A DNA stretch of 64,000 bases, taken from the NCBI GenBank assembly GCA_008360955.1, contig LUCM01006024.1:1-64000 (forward strand). Direction: 5' to 3'. Positions 25,601 through 39,900 of this stretch are shown here, piece after piece. The DNA comes from Fasciolopsis buskii (lineage: Eukaryota; Platyhelminthes; Trematoda; Plagiorchiida; Fasciolidae). The translations under genes and the position numbers were made by a program. The first letter of the stretch is position 1; each line of letters begins with the position of its first letter. The notes beneath the pieces were generated by a model, which worked only from the letters and a program-made list of their open reading frames with translations, did no database searches and was not told where the DNA came from.

Positions 25601-28600
25601 AAGTTTGCATACGCATACTCTTAAGCAAAATACAAAACGCCTTATTCAGGGGCAATTCAATCCATGTACATGTCGACTGTGGTCGATTGTTGATATCAAG
25701 TATTGCAAGTGATGCAGTGGAATCGTACACAATCACAGGAACTCAGTTCGCAGTTACCACGCCTCAGTCGATAACATTTATACGACAAATGATTACGTAT
25801 AAGCTAGCATCTATACACAAAATTGCTCACTCACTTGTCACGATGGTAATCTGAATGACCGAGATAAATTATTCGTTTCAAACGAACAAAGACAATAAGC
25901 GCACTTCTAAGTGATCAATGCAGATAGGTACTTGCTTGGCCAGGCCCAACGAGAAAGATGATGATAGTGAACCTGCACAATATTTCCTATCCTCAAAGAA
26001 GGTCTGGTTTAGGAATGCGGTTTTTGAATTTCAAAACCGATATGATCTAGGTCTATTGGAAGAAATAGCCGGGGTGCGAATGTGCTTCTAGGACTTACAT
26101 TTCAATTTCCCGGTTCATATGATAATGTTATTATGAGTCATTTGGATGCAGTGAAGGTAGACAGTTTCCTTGCTTGTTTTGACGGCAACAAAAGCTGTTA
26201 GGTTACGTATTCTAATGAGTACGAAGATGTGAAATGTTTTTTAAGTTTACTTCTCGAATATTTTTGTTTTTAGCCTATGGCAAGTCCGGGATCATCATTT
26301 CCCCGCGTTTGGCACAACCCGCTTCTCTCACATTGGCCATAACAAAAGTTATTTCTGTGTTGGTGCGGATTTTTCTTATTCAAATTTTTACTAACAAACA
26401 GCCCTAGTTTGAATTCAGCATTCGTACTAAATGCTAAATTGGTCACGGTGCGCCTTTTCTTCACTACAATCCATGTTGATACAGGTGTACCTTCAAATCG
26501 ATCCTTTCTAGGTAATGCGAATCGAGTTTTGCACGCAACATGCCCGTATGTTTAAGGACCATCGCCGTAATGAGAAGCACAAATATCAAAGTATTTTGCT
26601 GAAGTCCGTGGTTCGGGCCTTACCGCTTCGTAAGTCCAACCATGACAGTAACTGCTCTGATTGCTGTTCACATGCTTCGTGAAAATGGGTCAAACAAATT
26701 TCAAGTGGCGGGCTCCCCACAAGTATGATTTCTAGATTCAAACAGCTCGCCTCTTTTCAACTCAGCTCAAGTCCGAAGTCCATCAGGACCATCGAGGAGA
26801 CCTTGGATCGCTCAAGCTTTGTTATATGTTCAACGAATCTTGTTCGGTGGGTAGGCACTTTGTCGCGTAGACGAAGAAGGCTTTTTATTATCACTGTCAG
26901 CTTATGTTTCCTCGGTACGCATCTGCATTATTCAGTGTAAACCGTTCAGTTTAACTTTACCAAATGATTTTGGTATTTGCCAGTGATACCTCCATCAGCT
27001 CACTGACTCCCAACCTCACTCGTCTATCTCAGAAATTTCTTAACACAAGTATTTCACGAAGTTTTCTTGTTTTTCTGTCCCATTTCGATACCTCAAAGGA
27101 AACGACAGCCGTTCGCTCAAAAACTCAGTTTCAGTGGTACGGACCGCTGAAATTAATCCCCATATAATGCTTCAAATTAGTTGCTTTGTGGTAATTATTA
27201 GTCCATAGAAATGTCTAGTTATGGGATGCCGGAGGAGGCAACTGGAAAGCCGGCAGGTTGTGTGAGGTAGTGTAAACTTTCAGTTATCTTTACATTGAAG
27301 TCAAAACAAAGTTTTAGAACAGCGGACATAGTTTTAAACGGCGGAAGTGAAGTAAGGTCTTCGAATTTTAATCACTGAATTTGCACGCGGACGACGAGTC
27401 CATTTGGGAGTCAGTGATTTGTGGAAAGCTTCTCACCGATTGATAGAAGGCATTCTCCAGGTACGTACACCTGATTAGTGGAAATAACGGCGAAATCGCA
27501 ACGAAGATCAAAATCCCCAAAGCGTGTCTTTTTGATGTTGCCTAAGTGAAGATCAACCGGTGACCCCGTTGAACATGTTCGATACTGAGGGATCATACAA
27601 TCAGAAGTGAAAAACCTACCAGAAATAGTTGGTAAACCTCGACGTTGAAGTTAGATGAAATAGACTGATTACCAGTGGGTTTGATCTACTGCCAAAAACC
27701 ATGGGGTACTGTGCAGCTGTTTTTCGTTTGTTATCGACTGTCTTGGTTGGATTGTTTTGGTTGCAATTTGGTGAGTGCCACAAAATTCTGTGTTGTTTCA
27801 CTAACGACATTTATAATTAAATATTAGTAAACTGCACATTTCTTTCGTGGTGGGCAGCTGGCGAACGTCAGTTCGCTACTAAATGGTACGCTTACACAAG
27901 TTAAAATGAATTCAGCCTGAATTTGTGAGCGAGACGTCGAAGCTGCCGATCGGACGTCAACCGGTATCAGTCCGTATACCTATAAGTCCAGAAAGAACTA
28001 TCGGAGCAATGGATTCCTTGTAAAGAGTGATCAAGAGCGTTTTTTTCTTACGAAAGGTCTCCAGTGAATAACTCAAGAATGACCTGAGTGAGTTCGTGTC
28101 TTTACGCACGATTGTAGCGCATCTGTTCAGCTTACACAAATTCGATTAACCAAACAAGATGACTGGCAAAAGGGTCCTGATAAAATGCGCAAAAAATTTG
28201 GTGTTTAACTGGGAATTCGGCAAATATGAATCCGCATTAAGACAGAAAATCAATAGCGTTTACAGAAGGGCGCAGCTGGTTCGACCAAGGGCGACCAGCA
28301 ACAGCTGCGTCACATCGGATTTTGTGAAGTAACATAATTGACTCAGGACAGTTCAGTGCACTTAGGTGCATTGTGAAACTTGCGTGAGTGAGACGTTCAC
28401 ATAGAAAAAACTAGAGTAATAAGCTGTCAAATTAATTTAGACCTAAAAATATGAAGAATGACGCAGTCAGAATACAGTTTGCCCTAAGAGGAATTGTCCC
28501 AAGATCCCACGACGACCGCATATTTGGACATTATTATGCCACCAAATTACGGAACCGGTTAACTTGTGCACAAGGAGGAATTATAAAACCAAAATATGCC

Positions 28601-29988
28601 CAGTTATTTGCTATAGCGGAACTGGAAGCTGTTTAGATATTTGAAAATATTTGTGAATTTTCTCAGCTTATTCACAGTGAAAATTTTTACTTGCCATCGA
28701 CCGACCATGTATGAGTCTTAGTGTCAAACAATTATCGTTAGGTGTTCAACAAATTCGTAAATTTAAACTGTAAATAAAATTATGCGTTGTAAGTGGATGC
28801 TCACAGATTTTATCCACTGAGTGTAAAGTTGATCGGATCACCTAAGATTTGTACTTGAATTTTATATTCTGAGGGCCAGTCCGACTAACGGAATAACTAG
28901 TAAATCTGAAAACTCAGTTATGTATTGCACTGTACCTTTTGAAAATGATATTAAATAATGGACCTCTTGTTGTTTACGCTCACTAGCTTGGCATTACTGT
29001 ATGTACAATAATTTTTGTTCCCTTTCAGTTTATACAAAAATCAAACAAGTGTCACTGGGCACCGGTTTTCTTTGCTGCTTTCCAACATAGTCACAACTAA
29101 GACGAAATGAACAGAGATTCCAGAGAAGAAAAAAACAAAGTAGATAGTAAAATAATTTGATGAATGAATAAAGTATTTTAATACGAGGACAGCAAACGTT
29201 ATTAAAAAAATCCTACAAATCGTATTGTATTCAGTCAGCCAATTGTAGACGACAATCGAAACTTGTCGCAAACCCTCGGTATCCCCAGAACACCGAGCCT
29301 TCGTACACGCGTATATTCCAAATTGCCTAATTTTGTTTAATTCTTTGTTAGTAACACATTTAACCTTGCCACGATTGAAACAGGATGGTGTGCTAAGCTG
29401 TCGTTTGCCTTATATCATTAAATTTATATTAGTGGTGATTACTTGAAAATGAGTGAAGTTTCCTTCAATCTTTGGCTCCTCACGACTGAGATCTGCAGCA
29501 ATTACATATGCTGCCCTTACAGACATACGACAAAAACCTCCAGGCCATGTCTTTTGTCTTTTAAATTTATTGGCCACGCGTTGCTGATAAGACGATTTAA
29601 AATCCGTGACCGATCTCTGTCGTTGGATGTTTTTACACACGTTTTAAAATATCACAGACCGACAGGCTCAATCACTGTTCCAACCGTTACTCGTGTGGGA
29701 GGACAGAACAAATTAAAAAGGTTTAGCTCATTTCTGAGGTGCATTTACACCAGTCGGGTACCCCCTTTCAGAATTCCACGTGGCCTCAACAACAAACTCG
29801 GATATTCCTCTAAATTGTTATCAGTTACAAGTGATGACTTCTTAGGTCATACTAAATCCATCAGACTAAGATAGAGGGCCTCGAATCTATTCCGGTAAAA
29901 AGTATGAAACTCATCCAGTTACAAGGAATATAATAGCCGGGGTTGTACAAACCCTAATTTTTGCTAGTAGTAGGAGATTGAATGTTTA
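22685..29988. other. Long intergenic stretch, nothing firmly recognised
   Basis: Over 7 kb I see no domain, RNA gene or intact transposon. Open frames at 25561-25854 and 29443-29874 (+) are within chance expectation. Near 27690-27720, ACCATGG...CTGTGCAGCTGTTT repeats the core of the small palindromic element at 30.0 kb. Confidence 0.45.
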
Positions 29989-30155
29989 CATGAAATAATT
30001 CGCCATGTGATATCATCGCTGAACTCACTATAAAGAAACCATGGAAACACTGTACAGCTGTTTCAGCCTTGTTAGGAATCATCAGCAGTGCATATAGACC
30101 GCGCCCGAACTGGGACACGAACTTGGATGATATCACATGGTGAATTATCTCATGA
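29989..30155. repeat. Small palindromic (MITE-like) element
   Basis: The left arm, CATGAAATAATTCGCCATG followed by TGATATCATC, is mirrored at 30125-30153 by GATGATATCACATGG and then TGAATTATCTCATG. The ~30-bp arms differ at two or three positions and enclose about 105 bp without coding potential. Terminal inverted repeats around a short non-coding core are typical of non-autonomous DNA elements. Target-site duplications were not clear. The core ACTGTACAGCTGTTT recurs near 27.7 kb and 48.63 kb. Confidence 0.6.
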
Positions 30156-33100
30156 AATCCTAATTTATTGAACCCTCTATTTGCTGTTCCAGGTTCTGAC
30201 CCCACACATCCTTCGGAACAACGATCTTTCACAGTGTCCCTTTCATGTCTGAACACTTTCCGCTTTTTTCTCCAAACTTTCTAAAATAAAAATACGTATA
30301 TGTATGGACTGGACTGTTTCATATTTAGCACGCATTATAACAAAACGTGACCGTGTTTTCGCCAAATTCCAGGGCATTCTACCGTATGTGATCAAATCAT
30401 TCCTCGACGAGTTCCTGCTTTTTCCATCTTTTACAAGGCGATGAGTGTAATTTGTTTTGTGCTCCTGAATACGGTTTTGACTGAAATGCAACATTTATAT
30501 AAGCAAAAGTCTATACAGTACGATACGGAGCCCTCTGTCCTGAGTGTTTATAGCCTACTGGCATCTGATTTAGACACAGGTTAACCAAATGTTCTATTCT
30601 TGGTCGATTGAATTCATGTTTTATTCCGGTGACCGAAATCAACCGGTACATTAACTAGGCTGGTTTAAGCTTGACACAGTGAATGTTCTTTCAAATTGCA
30701 CTATCATGCTTGAAGGGTTTTCGGAATTGCCTTCGTAATTGATTGTCATTTGAAACTCTCCATCTGACTAGATGTCGCAGAATGCACCTACTACTCGCAG
30801 CTGCTCATCCTATTGTGAAAGCTGTATAAATATTCAAAAAGCATGAATGTATTTTTGCCTTCTCACAGATTCGTGATTATGTTGATAGTGCATCAAATTC
30901 TTTCTTCTGCTTTGAACAGCATCGAGGAAGAACTTATTTAAAAAAGCATGAAACGTATATAAAACCAGTTTTCCGTGAGGGAATCGACAGCAGCGCATAC
31001 CGATCGTGTCTAAACTGGCTAGGACAGTCCGCACTAAATTGCAGTGAGTCTAACTGCATATAAACGCCAGCCCATCTGAGCTGAGCCCCTAAGTATTTAG
31101 CGGACATAGGCACTTGATACCACTTGTGAACAGGGACGGCTGACCAACAGTTACCGTCTCGACTGAGGGTGTCATCCATCTAGACAGTCGAAGCACAACG
31201 AAGACCCGGAAACTTAACCGGCAGAGTCTGGATCTGAGATCAAAGTCTTAAGTGGATTAGATTCGCAATGCAACTTATTTCAACTAAAATTTAGCCTTAA
31301 TACTGCTTGTTGAACATTCTTCTCCATACACCATACCTCCACGTACTTAAAATAATCCTTCTTGTCAAAACAAAATCAAATGATAGGGAAAATTCTTTGT
31401 AGCAGCTACGGATCACTAATGGTTAAAGCCTGAGGTCATCAGCATCATCATCATCACGTATCCCAACGGAAATTCCACTGCGCGATAATTCTTCTGATCT
31501 CCTGCACCATTCTGTTAGTTTTGCAGAAATATTATTGAAGGGCAATGAAACTCTCCACGGAGGACTGTAAATCGTCCGTGCTATGTCCTTAATGAATCAG
31601 ATGACATCATCAGTCACCCAAAACGATTTGAACTTTTAAAGGCCTCGATATTTCGGAGAAAATGGACTCGTTCCCAATATTATTCTCCCCTCAGATCTGC
31701 TCTCATGGTTCACATTGATTTTGTGACAACGTTGTGTTTGGTTTCTCTGACGCGAGATCTTTGCAGTTTCTCTTGTGTTGCACTTTGGAACGTCTTCACT
31801 TTCGAATTGCGAATACTGCGTTCCTTTTTCCGCAGTCGTTGGCGTTCGCTTATATTGCCATATGGTTCCTATTTCGTTAACACGACAAGTAGAATACTCT
31901 TTGCATCCAGTAAGTGACTTGAGTATTCCCTGAGTGAGGGGACCTCATCAACAATGGCCTCATGATCCCATAGGAGACACCTCCACGGGTTTCTTGCCGA
32001 AAATACATAAACTCTTCTATTACGGTTGAATATCCCGGAAACTCAATTCTTCCGGGACACCTGCAGCAGAAACCGATAATGTGAATGAATAATTCCGTAA
32101 CTACCGAATTTGGACGTAAAAGCTCAGTACCCCTCCAAGACTTCTAGACCCCACTGGACGTAGATTGTCTTAAATCAAATCACTGAGCTAACTTTCTTGA
32201 AGTCATTGTTTGTTTAGGCAGCTTGAAATGAAGCTTCTTCGTGTTTACTGAAGCAATGCCGATAGTATCAACTGACGTAAACTGTTTGCTTATCTGTCCC
32301 TGGCAGACTGATCTCAATAATGAGCACAACTGCCGTTATAGGCGTCTTTGGTTCGACAAGCGGCCCAAAGGATGCCGACCAGACAAGAAAACATTCATTT
32401 AAGAACTGATACTCGTCGTAACCATTTCCAACTGCACCCTGTCTTTTCACAAAACTTTACGTAGACTAGAATCAAATCATACAAATCGTTTGGTGATAGT
32501 ATCGTGGGCACCAATTTAATGCTCGTTAGAGGTTTGCAAATCATACTGGGTAAGCAATATATGCTCTTGAATTGACAATATTGAACTTTGATTTATTGAT
32601 TGGAGAATCCTGTTGAACCCAGTCGGACCAAGAAAAAATACTGCTTTGTATGCAGTATGCCCACGCGTTCCGAGTGAGGAACCAACACGATCTCCAAGTA
32701 AGCTGGTCAAACACTACACTTGCTTGGCCTTTGCAGCTCATTTGGAACAGCACTGGGCTGGGCGTGAAGCCCACAGAGGTCAATGTTTTAGTACCGATTT
32801 CAATAACGCCGCCCGCGTTAAAAGCTTTTGCACCTAGTCTTGAGTGTAAAAGAGAGATTTTCGAAAACCATCAAGCTCAATGGCAATATGTCCACCAATG
32901 TTCCTTGTAGGTTTCAAATTGTAAGAGAGAAGAAACTTTACCAGGGTAAGTATGAGTAGTCCAGAATTTGATGTGGATGTGAAGTGACTCATTATTCTGT
33001 AGTGACAGATGAACGGTTGGTAAAAGCCTCAGATAACTGTGTGGGTACGTCTTCATTCTTGTTTGGAATTAGCACGGCTGGGTATCTACCAAGCCTCGGA

Positions 33101-33640
33101 TGGGGATGACCGCAAGTGAATCCAACATCTAGACGGCCAATCTTCTACGGGATTAGAATCTCAACCGTTAGATTCATTCTATTGCTACATGATATAGTAT
33201 CCATACGTCACTAGCAACTGGACGAACAAAGACTGCTGTATTCAAGGCGGTAGACACCCATTATAGATGTCTTTTTAGTGGTACTGTTAATTCGAATGAA
33301 ACAGTGCATTTGTCAATAACTATATGAGAAAGTAATCTCGCAAACTGTTGGTCAGTCGAATATTTTTAATAGGTAATCTACGAATGACAAAATACGTGCA
33401 CCAAAGAGCATCTAGTGCAGTGCGGTCTGTTTCGTTTATATACGGATAGGTGGAAGGTGCGGGAAATACAAAAATCACAAAAGGACCAAACAGTAATAAA
33501 GAAATTTCATGAAAGATTTTCTTGGTCCTGATCACATTGTAGACAGTTTGCAGTGTAAACAGTGACGCGGAAAATGGCCAGATAAGAAAGGTGCAAAAAC
33601 GTATGAACGAATGAAATGAATTTGGAGATGGTGTGGTCAG
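30156..33640. other. Intergenic region downstream of the peroxidase gene
   Basis: This lies 3' of the DyP peroxidase stop codon on its minus strand and may include its 3' untranslated region. A short ATC-rich tract (CATCATCATCATCA-like) is at 31438-31458. No other gene recognised. Confidence 0.45.
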
Positions 33641-33942
33641 TTAGTGCCACAAACGAAATGATCCACATCCAGTTCTTGTCATGCGCTGGAACTCCTCGAC
33701 ACTAGGGAAGTACCAATAGTTACCGGAAACACGAGTCAGACGCATCATATCGTCACACAACTTGTCCACTCCTTGACCGGTCATATGATCCAGCATCCAA
33801 TCCAACGCCACCGGGGTGGCCGAATAGGCAATAAAAAACAGACCAGATTCACCAGCATGTGTCCCATATGGTTGAGAGTGACGCACAACTTGATATTTTG
33901 CTTCCGCATCGAATTCCGTGACGGAATTCACGGAGTGAGCGC
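33641..33942 (-). CDS. DyP peroxidase exon E (C-terminal, with stop)
   Basis: This exon encodes TEFDAEAKYQVVRHSQPYG, then GESGLFFIAYSATPVALDWM, then a helix and YWYFPSVEEF, ending at TAA (33641-33643). It holds the distal Arg of the haem pocket and the family's closing F-x-P-S motif. The 3' limit is certain; the 5' limit is not. Acceptor-like AG sites adjoining 33949 and 33958 put the reading frame out of phase with exon D. An AG that would start the exon at 33900 is in phase, but has a poor pyrimidine tract and would drop residues that look genuine. A small unseen exon between D and E is the other possibility. Confidence 0.85.
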
Positions 33943-36900
33943 AAAAGCAGCTAAATCACTGAGAGAGAAAAGAACATGTTTACATCCATGTCAAAGTGTT
34001 CATTCGCTCCTAAACTGCTTAAACACTAACAACAATCTCTGTTTCTTCTGTATGTGAATTAATCAAACATAGCCACTTCCTGCGGAATGAGGGTATTCAT
34101 TCCTTCTAGTAATATATGATGTTTGTGGGTTTTCATTTGGAATATCAGACGATACAACTTATTGCCATTGCGAATATTTATCACTGTGCATTCTCAATAA
34201 AATTTTATTGTTCCACTAGGGCGTATTTCCAAACTAGGTCTTGAAATTCCACAGTCACGTTCCACCCAACCCTGTTGATGAGATCATCCTTGAGTTTTGT
34301 TACAGTATATCCATACACGGGACAACAATGTTTCGCTCCCTGTTCTTTGACAAGGTGACGAATGCATCCGTTTTTGAATGAAATGCAGGCGCTCGTTCAA
34401 GAAACAATTCATGCAGACGCGAATACAGACACGCCACTACATTCTCGCTCGTTTTATGCCGTCCTCATCCAAGAAATTGTCGGGTCCTCATTATATCACC
34501 TTTTGTAATATTAATAAGTAGAACTGCATTGTGCTCTATCCACGTCACATGTTAACTATCGAGAACAAAGCGAATGAACTGCATCCTAATCCTGGAGTGT
34601 AAGGTTCTTTTTCTAAATGTTAGGTAGTCTCCATATATTTATAATAAAAATTCTTCGTTTTATTTCAAGTTCTTAAGGCAACTGTCATGTATGGAGAGAT
34701 GATTTACTGACTGCAGTCAAAAATATGTGCTTAGGAATTTTAGGCAAAAGACAAAACGATCAAGGGACTATCGGTTTGCTCAGACTGAACTGTGCATCTT
34801 ACCCAACCTTGATTCAACATAATAAAAACTCAGCGGTTAATGTAAAAGTACCCACGGTGACGACACACACAGATCGATTTCAATCCTAAATTGATATTCT
34901 TTCTTTGTGCTATTTTTATTTTTTGGGGTAATTCATTTGTATTGGGACAATGTGTAATGCATTGTGAAGGAAAACAATGATCAGTTAGATGCTGACAAAC
35001 TGCGAGGTGACTGATTTAAGAGAGGATTCCAGTCCACGGAGTTTGTCTCTAAACCTCAAACGGTTGACCAGTTTACCAGCGCAGGGGCAGTCAGTTGCAT
35101 GTGTCTAGAATTATTTCATTTCAGTTTGCTTAGCTCTGGAAGATGGCCACCAACGTTGAGTCACACTTCTCATGGACTGGGAGAAAAAAACGATTTCGAA
35201 CTGACTGCTGTGTACCCAGGGTCGAAATGGACCAAGAACCGACTTCCATAGTTCAAATATCTTTATCTTCGATCTTCTATCTTTACGTCCTTCATTGATG
35301 AAATAACAGGGTACATCATTTTCAGGAAGACGGTCGCGGCCAAAAGAGAGCTACCAAGTGTGGAAGCTGACTGGCAGTGTGAGGAATCGAGCCTGTAGCC
35401 GTCATGCCTGAATGCTGCCACTTCATCCACTTGTGCATCATATGGGATTCATGAGAATTACTTTAGTTGCGTCTCGGCCGTGCTGAATATGGGAAGATTA
35501 GTAGATTAACGTGATTAACGACGCTGAAAACTATTTCCATCAGAAGTAAATACATAACCAGGAGGTCCGAGAAGGTCAGGTTTCTGTATACTAGATATTA
35601 ACTTTATGGGTACGAATTTCCTTTCGGATGTCCAACAGACTGGACTAAAATAAAAACGAAACCGGATGTAACGGGAAACGGAAACAACATACGCACAACT
35701 TACATTCAACCACTCGGGCAACATGCGAGGTAGGTGATTTCTTCTTCAACTCTATGCTATCTTCAATAGTGCGACCAATCCACTGTGATTTCGTATCGTC
35801 TGAAGCAAAAGAACGGGTGGATCCAGGCTGTTTGAACAACAGTCCAATGAAAATGTCATAAGACAAAACTCCGCAGAACACAGAAATGTTTAACGGATGT
35901 AAAATACTTTCCAAATGATTAGGATTTTGCAACTTAACAAAACAGGAACAACAACAAGTGGTAACACATTGTCTCATCGTTTATTTTGTACAAACATAAG
36001 GCTAAAATGAAAACCAATAACAGCATGTTAACAGCAAACAGAAGTTTCACGAAAAATAAGTAACCTACAATGATAGAAAGAATTTCTGTTTCAGAAAGTT
36101 TCTAAATGAAAGCGAACTGGTGGGCAGTGGAGGTAAACATAATCGAACGTAATCGAAGTTTGCACGTATGGACGGTGGTCAGATGTTCATCCAACCGTGT
36201 GCGAAACATATTAATCAGGGTTTAAAATAACCAATTCTTTCAAGCATTATGTCCACTTTTGGAAGGTTAACCTTGCCTAACTAGTGGAATCACCATGTGA
36301 TTCTTAGATCAACTTATTGCCCATTCACGCTCCTAACGATTCACATGAGATTCTGGTGATAAGCGTGAACAACTTCAGAAAGTACTGATTACGGAGTCCT
36401 GGAATAGCTGCTCAATTTCGCTGTGGACAAGAATCCGCCGATGTTCAGTTCGTTATCAAAAAGAACTGAAACCCACTATATACGGTTACATCTGGAATGC
36501 CAATTATGAACATTTCGAACCAAACGGAACTGGAACCTCTCACAACGAATGAGCGCTGGAAGCACATACACCCAGTATCCCGTTACGACTAAGTTCGTGG
36601 GTGTGTGACTCACCATTTTCAAAACTGGCCCAATGGCTGGCGGATACTTTAGATCAAACCCTAAAGTCGGGTGGCCTTACCGCGTAAAAGGCTGTTTTAA
36701 ATGTGACAGCATGGTAGGGAATAGTGTAATATCTAACGAGGCGGTTTCTATCAGTGAACAAGCTCTTTCTGTGAATGCGCCTTTTCATGAAACAACTGAC
36801 TGTTCAGACAATTTCATATTCCTACCAAACAGGTCACTGGCCTTACCGCATCCGTAGTCTTGGCGAAAAATTCGATAGCCAATCGATTCTATTGTGCGAT

Positions 36901-39900
36901 TCGGAAACATGTCCATTGCGGACGGAAGACCTGGGAGAACTAGTAATGTTCAAATACCGAGGTCTCCATAGTTTCGGCGAAGTACGATGGAAGAATTTTA
37001 GTAGGAATCCTGAAATTAAGCCTAAAGTCCTCGGCTCTATGGCACAGTCTTTAGAAAAGGCACTTAATCTGAATGAATTAAGGCAGTTGGGACATCTTTT
37101 GTGCAGACTCACCGAGCGCCTACCATACCGTGCGATACACCCTGAGACAGGTAGTGTCTAGAAGATGGGTCCAGGTGATCAGTCGATGACAACGTAATAG
37201 GGTTTGAAAACTTCAACCAACGGATCGGCCTGTGTGGGTGCAATTCGAGTGCCAAGTTGAGGTCCACGACGGTTGGACGCAATGGGTGATATGAATCAGT
37301 GCCACAGTTGGTGAGGTTCTGGCATTCAAAATCTGTATAATTCAACTTATTATTTCTTCTTTTCTTTTTTTCCAAGTAGATGGCGCTGTAAGATAGCGAC
37401 GAAAACCAGGACAAGTTGGTGGATAGTTAATGGTTGGAACAACTTGATCTGAAAACCACTTGCTTGCAATGGTTTTACTCGTTTCTAGAACAGACTTCTA
37501 CAGTGTCAGGACATGGATCTATAAGTTTACTGACCGGCTAAAACAAACATCCGTGATTTTGCCGCGGCTGCTCCTTGACAAGAATACAGATATGACACAG
37601 ATGTGGAATTAGTGATCAGAGCGATTCATTATATCCTAGAGAAATACCACCCACATAATTATCGAAAAGTGAAGGACCAACGGCATGTGCACGTACAAGA
37701 AGAATGATGAAATAAAACAAGGAATCTTTTGAGCGTGGATTATTCCAGTGAGCATTCATCGCTCCTTTGTAGAACGGAATCAAATAGGCCCGGAAGTTCA
37801 CTGGTAGAAAACCGGAAATGAATTATACTGTCCACGTAAGTGACATCAAAGACCTTTAACTAAATCATTCCAGTAATCTGAACTCAATTTTTGGCACAAA
37901 GCTAACAGTTAGAAATGTAACTATGCGAGTCACTTCGATCGATGTTAATATTTGTCATTTTGTCGCTCAAAACAAACTCCCAAATACGACGAACAGGGCC
38001 TCTGATCCGGTTAGATTAAAAGACTAAGAAGTTGAGAGTAGCATCAATATTTGCAAGGTCTAGGTTTATGAACCAAATGGCATCCAAAATTTCAGGGTCT
38101 TTTCCTATCGAGTTTCCGAATAGTATCCTTTAATGACTAATCGACTTGCCAATTCTGAATGGTCATAAAGCCCCCAAAACACAGCAACCCAAAACGTGAT
38201 TTCTTCACGGGATACAGAAAGAACGAAAAGTGCAATTTGCCTCCCTTGTTTCCTGGACGGATCAACCTAAAGTTCGCAGTGCACGTGACCGAAACTGAGC
38301 ACCTACATTCTTGTTTGATTCGACATGTAAGCCATTACTTTGGGTTCTCTTGTGGCGTGATGGGTACGGGGGAGCATAATTCGGTTCTGTACGGTAGAAA
38401 TATGATACGCGGACTGTCTCGACGAATGAACTAGCGATTGGGAAGAGCTGTCATGTGAACGCACGATCGGTTAACCGCATTGTCATTAGCAGCGAATTCT
38501 GTTCCACTCTATCGTACTGTGATGAGTGCGAGTGTTATTATTGCCATTGGTACTACTGTTACCACCTAGTTATGGAACTGCTACATTGTCCTTGGCTATT
38601 CAGTGGAGTTTTTACAAGCCCTAACTTTCCACCAACGTATTCTGGTTTTCGTCGCTACCTTACACAATAAACCACTTAAAAAAGAGATCGAGAAATAATG
38701 AACGATCCATTGCAAAATAGTAAATTGAACGAATAAACAAAAGAGTAGAAATTTAAAGGGAAAGAACCCTAGTGACTGCGACGTTGGGTCCCATAATCTA
38801 TTGTCCCTAACTATCACTTGAGGCGACCTCGTGGTCTCCGAACTAGCAGCCAAACAGGACCTTCACCAGCCAGTCCATTGGTTGAAGTTTTCCTACCCTT
38901 TTGCCACATAATCCACTGGCCACCCCCAGCCATCCGCCTTTTTCGATCTGGTAATTATTTAGTACACACATGGGCCAAATGCTGGTCAAAATAACTCAAA
39001 GTAAAGTAGCTCCTTGGTCGCTAATCTTTTGTGGGATGAACAACAAGGCTGAGAATCGGACTGGACAGATGGAACAACTCTTGCCGAACATAATTAACTG
39101 GACTGCTTAAAGTGCGGTTACTGGATTGCATGCATTGTATAGTATGGTTTTACTCGTCCACTTATGCTTGCTTGACGTGATGACTGCCTAAAATTGGCCA
39201 TAGTCCAAAGTTCTGGTGTTTTTGATTTGTTATGGAACACAGGAACCAAAAGTAAAGAATAAATGAAAGTCAACTGGACAACAAAGGAACTTGAATAGGC
39301 TGCGTAATCCTTGTGCAGAAGCCAACATGCTTAGACAACAGCCTAGGTGTCTTACCTGTATGACAGCACCGTGGAAAAACGTAAACGGGTAAATTCTTAC
39401 AGAAAACCTATCTATTCTCTGAAATTACGAAAGCTACTCTGATCCTGGGGTATATAGAACTCCACTAATTAGGTTGGCCGCAGTAATTAAGTAACTTATT
39501 TGGAACTTCCAACATTCTTTCTAGCTCAATCCGTTCCTCGTAATGTTTTTATCTCTCCTATATCTGACAACCCTTCTATAAAGTGTCTGCAGTGTAAGCA
39601 TTTATTGCAACATATCAGATGCACTTGTAACAAATCAAGTGAAGCAACGCTGTACTGTTAGTTTAACGCTATTTACTGCCTCTAGTGTTATGTAGACTGA
39701 GCTTGTGGAACCAGATTTGCAGGTGAATCCCTAGAATTAACTTCGAGTCTTTCCTCAAATTCAGCAGTAAACTGGATGAGTCAAGCTGTTTTTATTTGAA
39801 GTTGCATTGAATTCTGCCAAATTAGCTTGCGCAAACTTACAATCCAAGAAACAGAACAGTCACTTCATTTGATTTGAGTGTTTTTCTTTTGTGACTGACA

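Noticed and set aside
29443..29874. 143-codon open frame on the plus strand
   Set aside because: No motif, start context or splice signal supports it, and the opposite strand is also open over part of it.
31438..31458. Short ATC/GAT tract considered as the tail of another RTE copy
   Set aside because: The upstream sequence on the minus strand shows no clear RTE 3' end or C-terminal coding match.
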